From: Daphnia carinata
Taxonomy: Eukaryota; Arthropoda; Branchiopoda; Diplostraca; Daphniidae
DNA: 64,000 nucleotides
Direction of reading: 5' to 3'
Assembly (NCBI RefSeq): GCF_022539665.2
Contig: NC_081338.1
Coordinates: 2,789,679 to 2,853,678, forward strand
Positions 34,201-46,400 of the stretch are shown piece by piece. Positions within the stretch are counted from its first letter, which is position 1; every line of letters begins with the position of its first letter. A program made the position numbers and the translations under genes. Under the pieces are notes generated by a model. The model saw nothing but the letters and a program-made list of their open reading frames with translations. It searched no databases and had not been told where the DNA came from.

Positions 34201-36859
34201 CGGAAGAAGAGAAGACATCTGCTAACGGCTGATGCTGCTCGTGTGTGGTTCTCACTAACATACAACGGAGAGAAAAAAAAAGAAGAAACGAACGGAGTGA
34301 TAGTGTTGGCGGCGCCGGCGCCGACTGCACCCTCACTGTGTATCGATGGTGGCTCTTGAAATCCACTTTCGTCTTTCATTCATCAACGTCGGTGCATATA
34401 TACACAGATTAGGTAGAAACAGCAACAGTCGGTCGACGGTGTACAAATCCAACCGAGTTTCGTTCATCCTTTCTGGTCGATAGGGAAAATAAGTAAATAA
34501 ATAAAAAGGGATCGCGGATTAAACGAAGACGGGGCTCCCGTTTCGAACTAATCCGTGCCCGATTGTTGGGGGGTAGTAGCGCAAAGGAAGAACGGCAGAC
34601 GCAAGAGGCTTGATTGCTTCAACTAATACCACCATATTTTGTGGCTGAAAAGGGAACAGCATCCGTCTGTAATTCACTGAATAACGAAAGAATGAGCGTA
34701 GAGTCAAATCTTGACGTTTCTCGATGAGACTTTGAGTCGTGCAACTGCAAGGCAAGAACCGACAACATCCTTTCGGCCGGGGGAGCTTGTCGAAAGCAAT
34801 CAAGACACAAAGACTTGATTTATTTATGTAAATCTGACTTTGTTGTTTTGTTTGTTTTCAAAACCAAAGAAGAAAAATAGTTGTCAGAATATTTGGGGGA
34901 AAAAAAGAGGATATAACGTTATGGATCGTCCGGATTGTCCGTGTGCGACGAACGGAATGGTTGGAGAGGCTCCCGCCAAATTGATGGATCTCGACAGCAA
35001 TTTTCCAGTTCTGATGGATGTTATAATCTTCAGGGAGTGCAATCCGCAGTACACAAGAAAGATGGGAGAAAGAATGTTTTCTCTTGTTTAGAAATCGGTA
35101 ATAATAAAAATAAAATCTTATTCTGCCATGAGGAAAAATACGGTCGAAGGCGATCGATGCCGGACGGAAGGGAAGCGAGTTTCAGGAACCCGTCTGGCAA
35201 CGCCATCTATCAACAAGCTCCTCATTTGTTAATTCGACAACTCACAGATGGCAACTTAGCCGAGGGAAAGAAATCAATTTTCATTCGGGATTATATTTCC
35301 TTGCCGAAGGCATTTCAGATCTTCACGCTAATTGATTACTAAAAAAAGGAATTATAATAATAGTGAATGACCAGGGTGTCAAGCACACGCGCGCAGATAG
35401 GCAACAAAAGCTTTTAGTAGGTTTTTAAGGATGCAGTAATGTTGAGCTGTGTTCCAGATAAGGTGACTCTGTTTATGAAAACCGACACTTATAACGAGCG
35501 CCGAAATTGCTTTGTCATATCATCGTGTTTTATAAATAGTTTAAGGATACACGAGGAAGCTGTAGGATCGATAAAGAGGCAGCATTTGTCCGCGAATAGA
35601 TGATCGTCGGACGGATTGTCTTCCATCTTGGTTACAAATCGATGATGCATCGCACAATTCTCATATACGATGAAACTATGCTATTAGATGCCGCCATGTC
35701 ACATGATTTACAATTCCCGTCTTATACAGAGCGGATGGGCCTTGCGCGGCGCAAGTCCTTCGCTGCTACATGCAAAGATCAATACGGCGAAAATGGGAGG
35801 AGCTAAAAGAGTTGGCCTGACAGTAATAAAAAGAATGAAAGAGGAGGGAAAAAATAAATAAATAAATAAAAAAAAAAAAAATAAAAAAAGTCGTGCTCTA
35901 TTAGCAGTTTGGTACGATCGACCGAGTTCATGGAGATGAATCGAAACACTAGACAGACGGCCAGGGCCCGATGCGGCGACGTTAATGACGACTGGACGAT
36001 GATGGAAAAGGTTTCTTTTTCCATGGTTGCACCCCATCCCACTTTTTTAAGAGTAAAAAAAAATTCTTTGTCGTCTTCTTTTTTTTTTTTTGTTCATATC
36101 CGCGTGAAAGTAATCCAATTTTCTGGTTTGTTGAAGTCGCTGAAATGCGAGTCGACCACCCCCGAAATGAAAAATTCCGTACGTTGGCATTGCAACCGGC
36201 CGTTAAGATAATTATTTGAGCTGACTTACCAAGTAAAGCTTGGAAGAGCCTCGATTTGAAAATGCCAATGACGCGTTCGATGGCCGCCCTCAGCTGCTTG
36301 TCTTGCGGTGACGTCAACTTGGCGTGATACTCTTCCAGCAACTCCAGCGCCCTGTGAGCCTCTGTAATAAAGTCCATCGAGAGTTTAAACAGGAAGTCAA
36401 CTGATTCATTGAAGGAAAGCAAAAGAACGTTTGGGTTAATGTTAAATCAATCAAGCCGTGACGTCAACAAGAAGTCTTTCGGTCACTCGCTGCCGAAGCA
36501 GTATCGATCCAAAACGGAAGCTCCTCCTACTCTTCCCTTTTTATTTACCCGATGGGTACACGTTGCAAGTTTCATGTTTTTCTTAGCTTTCTTTTTCTTT
36601 GATGGCAGTTGTTATGTTTTTCGGCCAGTCTTCGTTTGACCTACCACAAGTAGCTTCGGTGGGGATCCACAGCAGTGAAATCTAATTAGCTACGATTGTT
36701 TTTTTTCTAACTCTATGCACGTTTCCGTTGGTTTTAACCCTTGCCCCGATTACTCAGTTTACGAGAATAGCCGGTGGGAATCCAAAAACAACACAACCCC
36801 ACTTTAAAATCTAAGGAAATGCCGTCAAATATGTACTCACCTTGCTTTCTAACAGGCAT
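19218..36859 (-). CDS. dlg1: Discs large MAGUK scaffold (L27-PDZ1-3-SH3-GK)
   Basis: Nineteen exons join in phase to 913 residues: 36859-36841, 36361-36230, 33295-33105, 29419-29282, 26165-26124, 26059-25778, 25704-25483, 25386-25152, 25067-24971, 22913-22700, 22422-22280, 22183-21937, 20515-20413, 20293-20249, 20180-20031, 19968-19796, 19733-19624, 19535-19444 and 19324-19218. The start MPVRKQ and the L27 domain (about 7-60) match the vertebrate SAP97/insect DlgS97 form. PDZ1 (about 182-270, GLGFSISGG), PDZ2 (about 280-370, GLGFSIAGG) and PDZ3 (about 455-525, [12 protein letters not shown]) follow. SH3 is about 573-640 ([19 protein letters not shown]), then the basic hook ([14 protein letters not shown]) and the guanylate-kinase-like domain (about 715-913), which has [12 protein letters not shown] in place of a P-loop, as in other inactive MAGUK kinases. 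It ends VWVPAKDKL. Family role: septate-junction/synaptic scaffold and cell-polarity tumour suppressor at the membrane. The 45-nt exon at 20293-20249 may be optional. Confidence 0.95.
20516..21936 (-). other. dlg intron
   Basis: The intron between the SH3 exon and the hook exon. It is highly A-rich, with a GA-rich stretch near 20758-20790 and AAAT repeats near 21490-21530. Nothing coding is supported. Confidence 0.6.
22914..24970 (-). other. dlg intron before PDZ3
   Basis: About 2 kb without a supported exon. It contains a CT repeat near 23820-23834, a C tract near 23847-23856, and CA repeats near 24126-24142 and 24407-24421. The open frames here are short and low complexity. Confidence 0.55.
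26672..26728 (-). CDS. dlg1: Alternative first coding exon of dlg (L27-less form)
   Basis: The minus strand has an ATG at 26728-26726 opening [19 protein letters not shown], followed by the donor GGT|GTAAGT. It is 57 nt and ends in phase 0. That is exactly the phase needed to splice to the dlg exon at 26165-26124 ([10 protein letters not shown]). The product would skip the L27 exon and its linker and begin shortly before PDZ1. Insect dlg has an analogous short isoform (DlgA) beside the L27-containing DlgS97. The sequence of this leader is not one I recognise, so the exon is inferred from splice site, phase and position. Confidence 0.55.
26729..29281 (-). other. dlg intron and probable internal promoter region
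   Basis: This interval lies upstream of the proposed alternative first exon and downstream of the exon at 29419-29282. I see no further coding exon. A promoter for the short isoform would have to lie in its lower part; a CA repeat sits at about 26747-26761. Confidence 0.4.
29420..33104 (-). other. Large dlg intron
   Basis: About 3.7 kb with no supported exon. It includes pyrimidine/poly-T stretches near 30188-30240 and a TG repeat near 30797-30810. A TATATAAGCGG sequence near 32121 on the plus strand, followed by pyrimidine-rich sequence ending in TTTCTCCAG near 32188, could be a cryptic promoter or splice signal, but I see no open frame that would use it. Confidence 0.45.
33467..34379 (-). 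CDS. Small membrane protein gene nested in a dlg intron
   Basis: Two exons on the same strand as dlg: 34379-34337 ([14 protein letters not shown], donor CACA|GTGAGG) and 34254 to a stop at 33467, separated by an 82-nt intron with a strong pyrimidine tract ending TGTTAG. The junction keeps phase. The product is about 276 residues. It has one clear membrane segment ([17 protein letters not shown]), an adjacent basic stop-transfer region ([15 protein letters not shown]), then a proline-rich tail ([11 protein letters not shown]) and Ser/Arg-rich sequence. A further in-frame 3' splice site (CTATCAG near 33574) makes the C-terminal end uncertain. I recognise no family. It lies within the intron separating the L27 exon from the next dlg exon. 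Confidence 0.5.
34380..36229 (-). other. Remainder of the L27-proximal dlg intron
   Basis: No convincing exon is seen. The stretch from 34380 is where a promoter for the nested gene would be expected. An AAAT/A-rich tract lies near 35850-35890. Confidence 0.4.
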
Positions 36860-37512
36860 GGTGATGTTGGCAGCCGGCAGGAATTCCAATAATTTACAAC
36901 TTTCAACATTCACAACATCACCGCGGAATTCAACTAGAAACGATTAACAGCCACACGTAAAGCGTTTTTTTAAAATCTTTTTTCTGTCCAAATTCAGTCG
37001 TGATTCGAGTGTTTTTCAACAAACACAGTCTCCATCAACACTCGGCCGCTAGGCTGTTTCACGTAGCCTAGGGCAAGGTTTTGAACAACACTGGTTGGTG
37101 AGGTCAACGTGCCTCAAAAAACTGAAAATGGAATTCGAATGATGGCCAGATTTGATTTCTTGTTTAACAAACTAATCAGGCAAAACACAGAGGCCAACCA
37201 CCTCCCGACCGTCGTGTACAAGGTTCTGCAAAACACTGTCTTCCCTTTGCTCTCTCAAACATTCTTCCGACTGTGCGGAATAAAACAGCCAGCAAAGACT
37301 GTCAGCTCCTCTTCGGAATCCCTGTTAAAAAGGGGCGGGTACTATACGTTCTCCCGAGCAGTTTTAGAGCATATTCTTCGTTTTCTACTGGCCTTGGTCG
37401 ATGGTGTGCATTTGTGCTACGTTGCGCGGAACACATATTTTTTAAGCATGCAACGTGATTAAAATTGAGGTTTCTTGTTTATGAGAAGAAAACCAACGTG
37501 TTTTACATAGAA
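36362..37512. other. First dlg intron and dlg/TMEM126 divergent interval
   Basis: 36362-36840 is the intron after the 19-nt first coding exon of dlg. 36860-37512 separates the dlg start from the plus-strand gene at 37513, so it probably carries both promoters. A 117-codon plus-strand open frame at 37109-37462 has no recognisable domain or homology and is treated as chance. Confidence 0.45.
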
Positions 37513-38328
37513 ATGGCCCTTCGCAAAGGTACCATAACTGAAATACCACCTGGTGCTGTTAGATTGACGCCAGAAGAAGCTGTACTATATCAGTTTGATG
37601 CGGTTAAGAAGTGGAAACCTCAGTCCGAAATGTAACACCCGTTCAGCATTTTAAAAAAGTATACCGGTAAAGCTGTATACACTTATTAAGATTCATTTAA
37701 AAGGTGGCCTTTGATGTATGGCTCTCTTGGCGTGGGCGTAACCAACTCTCTCTCTGGCGTCTTTATCAATGAATGTTTTAGGAGACAATGTTTACTGCCA
37801 AAATCTGCCCTTTTCCTGATTGGTATGCCTATCATTACAGTTTCGTCTCTTGCTGTCACATTTCTTCATCATAAGGTACACATTCAGCATTCAATAATTA
37901 TATCTTTCAGCAAGGGCTAAATATTGTGCCTTTAGTATGTAACTTCAGATTTGCTGCTAATGAATAGTCCTTGTATGCCCTGTGTACAAGGCAGGACAGT
38001 CCTACTCGTTGGTTTACTTGGAACACTTTACCCCTTAATTGGATCTTCTTTTGGGAGCATGTTGGTAATATAAAAGAATGAAGTTGTGTAATTAATGTGC
38101 ATACAAGGATTTATGCATTCATTTTTGCAGCAAGCACAGAGGATGGACACCATTTACTTACCTTCATTGGGAAAAGAAACAAAGAAATTTTTCCAAACTT
38201 GGCAGCAGATGGTGCAAAAAAATAATAATTTTCTCACCAAAGTTCTTGCGGTGAATGTGATTGTGGCTGTCATCGTCGCACATTTACAGCTGAAAGCCTT
38301 CTATCGGTTTAACCAACAAGATCATTGA
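37513..38328 (+). CDS. TMEM126A: TMEM126-like mitochondrial membrane protein
   Basis: Four exons, 37513-37631, 37704-37875, 37936-38064 and 38131-38328, join in phase to about 205 residues. Hydrophobic segments lie near residues 45-62, 75-95, 115-140 and 170-190. The pattern of a glycine-rich first segment, then a CxxC plus Arg (SPCMPCVQGR) just before a GLLGTLYPL membrane segment, matches the TMEM126A/B family (CETCTITRSG followed by GLYP in the human protein). Family members sit in the mitochondrial inner membrane and act in complex I assembly and insertion of mitochondrially encoded proteins. Assignment to A or B is not meaningful at this distance. Confidence 0.65.
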
Positions 38329-38919
38329 AATTTTTTGGCTAGTCAGAGTAATACATTTTCCTAGATACATTACTTTACTGCCAATAGCAGCTACACAATG
38401 TTAATATAGGACACGAGAACACATGGGCAGGAAGTGTGATGAAACGAAAGGGAAGTAAGGAATAAGTAGTCATAGAACTTTTTCGACAGCAAGATTAAAC
38501 TCAGAACGATTTTTAAATGAAATGATTTAAATGAAGAATGATAGTAGCCAAATGAGTAACATAAACGAAAAGTGGATGAAACAGTTTGGGATTCATAAGA
38601 AAAGAAAAGAGAACTTGAGGCACGTGGCAGTTCGTTCCACACCATCCGTAAAAGTTTTATTTATCCAGCTGGACACTCACACACGAGACAAATGAAGTTA
38701 TTACGCCCTTATTTCTTTGGCCATACTACAGGATTTCATCGATTTTATTTTAATTAATTGTGTGTGCAGATCATTCTACGGTAAGCAGTCCACGAGACGC
38801 AGCTTCAAATTAAATTGGCTGTTGATAAAAATCTCGCTACTTTCGTTGGGGTAACGAGAGATGTTATGTGAAAGAGGTGTTGATGAAAGCCGCTATATAA
38901 TAGCAAATTTTCTTTTCTT
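38329..38919. other. Convergent 3' UTRs
   Basis: Between the TMEM126-like stop and the AMMECR1 stop. No coding region is supported; presumed 3' UTRs of both genes. Confidence 0.5.
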
Positions 38920-39911
<992 letters not shown>

Positions 39912-40725
39912 GACAGACGATTGACGTTTACCACCCTCTACTGCTCCCTCTCTGCTCAGCGAATTCCCTTTCGAGCGCTCCACTTCGGAACCCTTTTCGA
40001 ATCTCTGTGGGTAGCACAGAGCCTCTCTTTGTTTCAAAAAGAGATCATCGAACGATAAAGCACTACCAAACACACCCTCACCCTCTCCCTTGCACAGATA
40101 CAAGCCCTGTGCCCTGTCGCAACCCACAGTTTCACACTAAGGCAGTCGCTAACGTCAACAATAAAAGGAAAATATTCTATATTCAGGCTTTCTGAATGCG
40201 ATGTTGTCACATCTCTTAACCTAGCATGCTATCAGCGCTAGGAATTTCTGATCTTCACTTTATTTCAATTTATTTCAATTTACAGTATGAAATAAAACTA
40301 AAAAATAGGATCAAAACAAATAACTTGAAAAGAATTCAAACAAAAGTAGAAAATAATATTCAACCTGAACCGTTAGGTAACTCCAACAAAACAGATGGAC
40401 GGTTGTATAACGCATATCAGCTTACAAGCTGGTAGCGGTGAACACACACAAAAAAACAGTATTAGAAACTACAAAACATGATCGCATTGCTGCTGTTCCG
40501 GCTTCAGTCAATAACTTGGACGAAATATTTTTTTTCCTTGCATTTTCCGTCTCTGATGTTTAATATGTTGTTATTGGAGACGACTCACGTATAGCTATAT
40601 ATTGAAATACCCGATAAAACAAGGGGAAGATGTGCGCGATAAAAACACGAGATACGGAAACGCAATCGTCACTAGTTGATACGTACCTGACAATCTTCGA
40701 CATACAGATCTGTTCCGCTACACCA
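39912..40725. promoter_or_regulatory. Divergent interval between AMMECR1 and the Takeout-like gene
   Basis: This interval separates two genes transcribed away from each other and should hold both promoters. The part next to AMMECR1 continues its open frame without a stop and is probably 5' UTR. No strong core-promoter motif was found. Confidence 0.35.
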
Positions 40726-42509
40726 TGAAGTGGTTCGCTTTCTTCATCGCTATTTCTTGCATTGCTCGTTCTGTTACGGCAGGTACTTTAAAAAGAAATT
40801 TATGCTAATCCATTATATACTGATAGTTGACCATTGTCTTATATTTATTTATTGGCATTCCAGACGGTAACATTGTAGAAGGATTTCTGCGTCATCTTAA
40901 GCCTGTCAAAATTGAAGGACCATTTAATATTAATTTGAACGAAGAACAAATATCGTAATGAGAAGAAATAATTTATTTTTAATATTGCCAACTTTTGTTT
41001 TTGGGTTGATTTTTGTAGGATTCAAGGGTCAGTAGACACGGTGGTTATCAATGGATTATCGGAATTTATCGTAAACCGTTGGTTTGTTGACGCTGCCAAG
41101 TCGAAAATCGAATTCGATTTGAGTCTTGCAAAGTTAGTTTCTACCGGTCACTACACCATCGATGGGGTTTTAATAAATTTTTTTCCTCTTCAAGGATCCG
41201 GAAATTTCAAGTAAGTTAGCATATAAATATGAACAATCTTTTGAAAAATTTGCTAGAATTATTTTTTAAATAGCATAAATGTCAAAGATGTTCGCTTAAC
41301 TGGGCACATTCAAATCGAAGGAAATGCCAGAAACGGGATTTCGGTCCAAGAAATTACGTTTGACACTCGTTTTGGTGAATTAACGGTACACATGATCATT
41401 TAATTTAGATAAAAACGTGTGATTTTCAACATTAGCCCATATTTTGAAAATGTCACTTAGAGCCAGTTGGATAACATCGGCGAGCAATCGGATGAGGCCA
41501 CAATGAATGAAATCCTTGGGGTCGTTCTGGTTGATTTATTCTATCAACATGAGAAGCTCATTAACAGAGTTCTCTGTGAATCCATTAAAAGTGACATTAA
41601 TCAATACTTGTTTGCCAATAGCGTTGCCCATTCGCTTATTCTTGGGGCAGTTTTTCCCATCGAGCAGTAGGTTTCTCGTTCAATATTCAACCAATATCAA
41701 GTTACATTTACAAGTTATCTTTACATTGCAGAGATATCCCAAAACCGGAACCTCGCGTAATTAGAGATATTAGCGGTGTAGTGGATAAGTTGTTTTCAAA
41801 CATCCGGGTAAACGCCACCGAGGGCGGATGGGACCCTATTCGTTTACCTTCCGACTCGGCTGCGTTTAGCATCACAGTTTAGTAATCTTGTTATAAGGCG
41901 ATTTAGTGCAAAAATGTTGACTATGTTTCTTATAGTTGTTCGGTGCCACGGCGAATGGTCAAGTTGCTGTCAGCAACGCTCGGCTCGGTGGATTCTCAAC
42001 GATCCATCGTACGGGTCCATGCACATTTGAATTGCAGGCGCTGCAAAATCGAGCGAACGCAGTGGTCTTTGTCGGAGGTAATGACATTGAACTGGGCGTC
42101 GACATCAAATGGGGCTTCAGCATTTTCAACACAAACCTTCAAATTGAAATGATTGTCAGGCATGTCGATCTGATGATCAACGTCGCTGTCGACACTGAAA
42201 CTTTTGAAGTAACTCTGCAAGAACTTCTTCTAAACGAAATCGGGTATTACAAACACAACCGAATTCAGTTTTGAGTAACCTTTTTAAAATTTTTAAACTA
42301 CTTTAACGTCGGATAGGACTGTTAAGATTACCATTGGAGGAATCCCGGGCGGTGGCAGTGATGTCATTTCACAACGGCTGTCTCTGATCTCTAACTTGGT
42401 CAAGGATTCACTAATCTACGCTTTCCAGGAAGCGCTTAAACCCGGTGTGGAACAGCTAGTCACAGGACCAGCCCTTAGCAGCTTCTTGGCAGAGAACTTA
42501 AAGTTTTAA
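40726..42509 (+). CDS. Secreted two-domain lipid-binding protein (Takeout/JHBP plus second TULIP-like half)
   Basis: Exons: 40726-40782, 40864-40954, 41019-41210, 41274-41385, 41461-41666, 41732-41876, 41936-42243 and 42317-42509, about 430 residues. The first half reads like the Takeout/haemolymph juvenile-hormone-binding family: a hydrophobic leader, then GSGNFNINVKDVRLTGHIQI and a helical tail. These proteins bind small lipophilic ligands in haemolymph. The second half (from GGWDPIRLPSDS) resembles group 7 mite-allergen-like (Der p 7) proteins: TLFGATANGQV, LGGFSTIHRTG, then a helical end. Both belong to the TULIP fold, so the gene may be a fusion. Exons 2-8 join in phase, but exon 1 does not: the ATG frame is one base off, as if a T were missing near 40740. 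The signal peptide would otherwise read FFIAISCIARSVTA. Confidence 0.7.
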
Positions 42510-43408
42510 AAAACTGGCATGGTTTATACACGTCTTCAAGAAGTTTTTTAGAATTAAACGAACTTCATATTCACGTTGGATTGCGCATGCGCTGCTGAAT
42601 AATTTCCTCTTATAAAAATATATCGTTAGCGAAGCCATTGGAAATCTTTCCAATGAATCAACCGAAGCCTTAATATCGTGAATCGTAATAAATAGCCTAT
42701 AGCTCTATAGCTTCTCTACAAGAAATCTTTCATTTCCCTGCCGCTGGTTTCTTGACGTATAAAATAGAACCAACAAGCTGACTGATTGAAAACGCGTTGC
42801 ATACGTACGCATATCGCACGTGTTGTAACTGGCTCTTGAGCCTTGTTCGTGAAAAATATAGCCGGCTACGTTGTTCCTTAACGGTCATACGGGGCTTATA
42901 AATTGGCACGTAACTGTAACATTGAACATCATCGCAATCGCAACAAACCTTTTATGAATTGTTGATGTCTTTAAGTAGATATTTCGCTGTGCCATCCGAA
43001 AGCAATGCAAAGAGACAACGGGTGAATGGTAGTGTTAGGAAAGGGTGGAGCACGAACAAATAAACAAGTTCGAGATGTCCAACGTACGCTATCGGTTGAA
43101 CGCTAACAAAGGGACAAGTATATCTTGGATGTGGACGCAGATGCTCCCTCTAGTTGTGTACAAAACGGCGACCTGAGCGGCAGGGCTTTGATTAAAGAGG
43201 GAGAAAAAAAAAAGAAGGCGTCTAAAAGGTTCTTGTCCTGTCGATCCAATGCTATCGCTAGTCAACTTTGAGTTGACAAGGGCCGTCCCATTAGTCTGAT
43301 TTGTTTAATCTCGAAACGAAGTTTGAGTACGAATCAGTCGGCAGACTACCTCCGTTGGAAATTGTGGTTTCCTTCAAGTATTAGTACAATCTTTGGTAGA
43401 GAAGCATC
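42510..43408. other. Intergenic region upstream of the GH65 gene
   Basis: No coding region is supported. A TATA-like sequence at 42897-42902 is listed separately. An A tract lies near 43204-43213. Confidence 0.4.
42897..42902 (+). promoter_or_regulatory. Candidate TATA box
   Basis: The sequence GGGGCTTATAAATTGG is a good TATA element, followed about 25-30 nt later by pyrimidine/A-rich sequence suitable for initiation. It would give a 5' UTR of roughly 480 nt for the GH65 gene starting at 43409. Whether it serves that gene is inference. Confidence 0.3.
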
Positions 43409-46400
43409 ATGTTTCTCCCCATCGGTCTTCTTCTATTTGTGGCCATCGTGTCGGGGAACCAATCGATGGCCACCGAATCCAGAGCGGTCGATTTGAGCCT
43501 GGACTCACGCATCTTTGAGAGTAACAGGTAATTCTAATCTAAGTTAATGGTCTACGCTAGAACAAAGCGGTAATTAACGTACAGAATACTGTGTAACTGA
43601 GAGAATAAAAAGTTATAGCACTTTGTTGTAAAATGTAAATGTAGAAAACCTTAGACACCAATCGATTCGTGAAATAAGCTTTCTAAGACGAGGATCAAAC
43701 AAAACAAACGTTAAGAAAGTGTAGCAAAAGAGATAATAAACCCTACTTATGTCACTGCTATAAGAACTTGGATCCAAAACATAATTTCAGCATGACAAAA
43801 ATATTTATAGCCAATATAGCTAATTGCAAATTGAATTTCTTTTCAAACCGTTCGATTAGCTGGTCTAAGGAATGTTGCTGAAACCAATTTCGTAATTGAA
43901 AATTCTTTTTTCCAAGCACTGTGCGTGAAAGTTCTTCTTCTTGATCACAATTGATTACCAGATCAATTGATCAGGATGAAAAACCATTTCACAAAATCAC
44001 GTTTCCCTTAAGGAAACGAAATAGAATCTTTGTTCCTCTAGCAAACGAAGAGCTTTGACCAATCTTCGTGTAAAACAACATATTGTGTCTTAAACTATCC
44101 TGACATTCCTTAATGACCATCTTATAGTTTCGTTCACCCATCGGTCGTGGGGTACGTGACGCCTCACGGCAATCGATAAGGATGCCGTTCGTATAGATAG
44201 AGATTGTTCCTTCTTTCTTAATAAATAGAACATCTAATAGCCGTCACATGAAAATGCATCACAATCACACAAGTGTTGCAATCATTTTTTTTCTTAATTC
44301 TCCGTAGTTTAATTGTTTTTTTTTTCACTAACTACCTTATTGATTGTATGATGTAGCTTACCAATCGACGAGCTTGAAATGCCTAGTATTGGTAACGGTC
44401 ATTTGGCTACCGGTGTTTACACCGACACGGTTTACATGAACGGACTATACAACGGCGAGCTGGGTGAATCACACAGAGCTAGAATTCCGTCTCAGATCAA
44501 CATCCGCATGAACGTCGGAGCCAACCAAACTGTAACAGACCAACGTTTTATATTAGATACGGAAAAAGGTAATAGGTTTTTCCATATTCTTTTATTGACA
44601 TTTGTTTAAATATTTACCGATGGCCGATTGCTTTTTCGTTCAGGGATGTTTATCGAACGGACTGTTGTCGATGGCGCTATCGTGGAACAAAGGACATTTG
44701 CTCATCGTCTGATAACTTCCCTGCTCGTCACTCAAATCACAGTGGATTTCAGCCAATCAGGTAATGTGATCATGTGACCTGAACACGCGGCAAAACTGTC
44801 CGTTTATTTGCATTCCAGGCAGCAATTCGTTGACGTTATCCTTGTCCGATAATCCTGGCCCCGTTAGTGATGATATTACCTTCAGTCCTTCGCAAAATTA
44901 CACTCAAGGTCTAGCGGGCAAAGAACAAACTGGGCAAACAAAGGTCGTTGAAGATTCACAGTATCAGAATGGCCTGTCAAACGTTACTATTATTTATTCA
45001 GAAGTTAGTATTTTTATACGCTATGAATTATTATATCAAATAGTAAAAAAAAAAAATTAACGCTGGCATCGCTTTTACTTTTACGCAAGGTACCGGAGAA
45101 AGTAACATTAACCCGGGATACACCCACAATAACTATTATCATGTCGATTGCATCAACATATGCGGAAGCCTCTAGTACTTATTCTTATGGTAAATAGATT
45201 TGACTACCAACTACCATTCATGGAAACTAACCATTGTGTTGCATAGCATACAATTTAACCCAGTCAAATGATGGCCATCTTGAACTAGTTAGAACCCACA
45301 TAGACCAATGGAAGAAAATTTGGGATTCTGGAAATATCTTAATGGAAGGCCCCAATTTGGAATTGGTTGGACATGATTAACAGTTTTCTTTTTCGTCCTA
45401 CGACATAACATGAATAAAATTAATCATTTTCCTAGGCCAAGGTTGTCTGTGGCAGTATGTATTATTTGCTGAGTTCCCTCCCGCACGAGCCGGTTGACGC
45501 TAACCGGCGACGTTTCAGTGGATTGAGTCCCGGCTCGCTAGCCAATGGCGCTTTTCTGAAAGATTATCAAGGCCATTCCTTTTGGGATACGGAAACGTGG
45601 ATGTTCCCGCCAGTTTTAATGCTATGGTCTTACGTAGCTAAAGATTTGTTGCTCTATCGTATGAGCAATATCCGGGCGGCGCGTGACAGAGCTGTCGGAA
45701 CAGGTTATCAGGGAGCTCGCTTTCCCTGGGAATCCGGATTTACCGGGGTTGAAGTTACCCCAGATTGCTGCCCAGAGACCCGTGACAACCAACAACATAT
45801 TACAGGTCAGTACATTCTTAAATAGAAATAGTAAGTAATGGTGCTTTAGTTTTTGCTTACTTTATCAAAGGCGACATCTCCTTCGCAACGAGGCAATATT
45901 GGGCTGCTACCGGAGACACCAAATGGCTATACGGAGAGGACTATAGTTTTCCGTTGGAGGTAAATTCGGCCAGACACATTGACATAATTCAATGTGATTT
46001 TCATGGCTTTTTTTGCTTGTAGATTAACGGCTGCAACTTCATTAGAGAAATGGCGCAGTTCTGGGCTAGTCGAGCGGGGTACAATTCAACCACAGATCAA
46101 TACGAAATCAAGGGTATGTTCCAATCTTCACAGAGAGATGAGATAAATAATGAAAATTCCAATTTTCATAGGTGTTATGCCTCCGGATGAAGATCATCCC
46201 TATGTTGACAATTCGGTATTACTTTAAACTGCAATATTTAACTGAATTAAAAAATTTAAATTATACCATCTTGAGCACAGGTCTACACGAACGTGATAGC
46301 GTCGTATTCTATCTTTTTCGCCAAGTAAAAGCAGTTTAGTTTCCTTTATCCTTCTTTCAGTTAAAGTTTTTTTTTTTTTGCAACAGGCATGCGGAATGTC

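Noticed and set aside
37109-37462. Plus-strand frame of 117 codons upstream of the TMEM126-like gene
   Set aside because: No recognisable domain or splice continuity; lies in the dlg/TMEM126 divergent interval.
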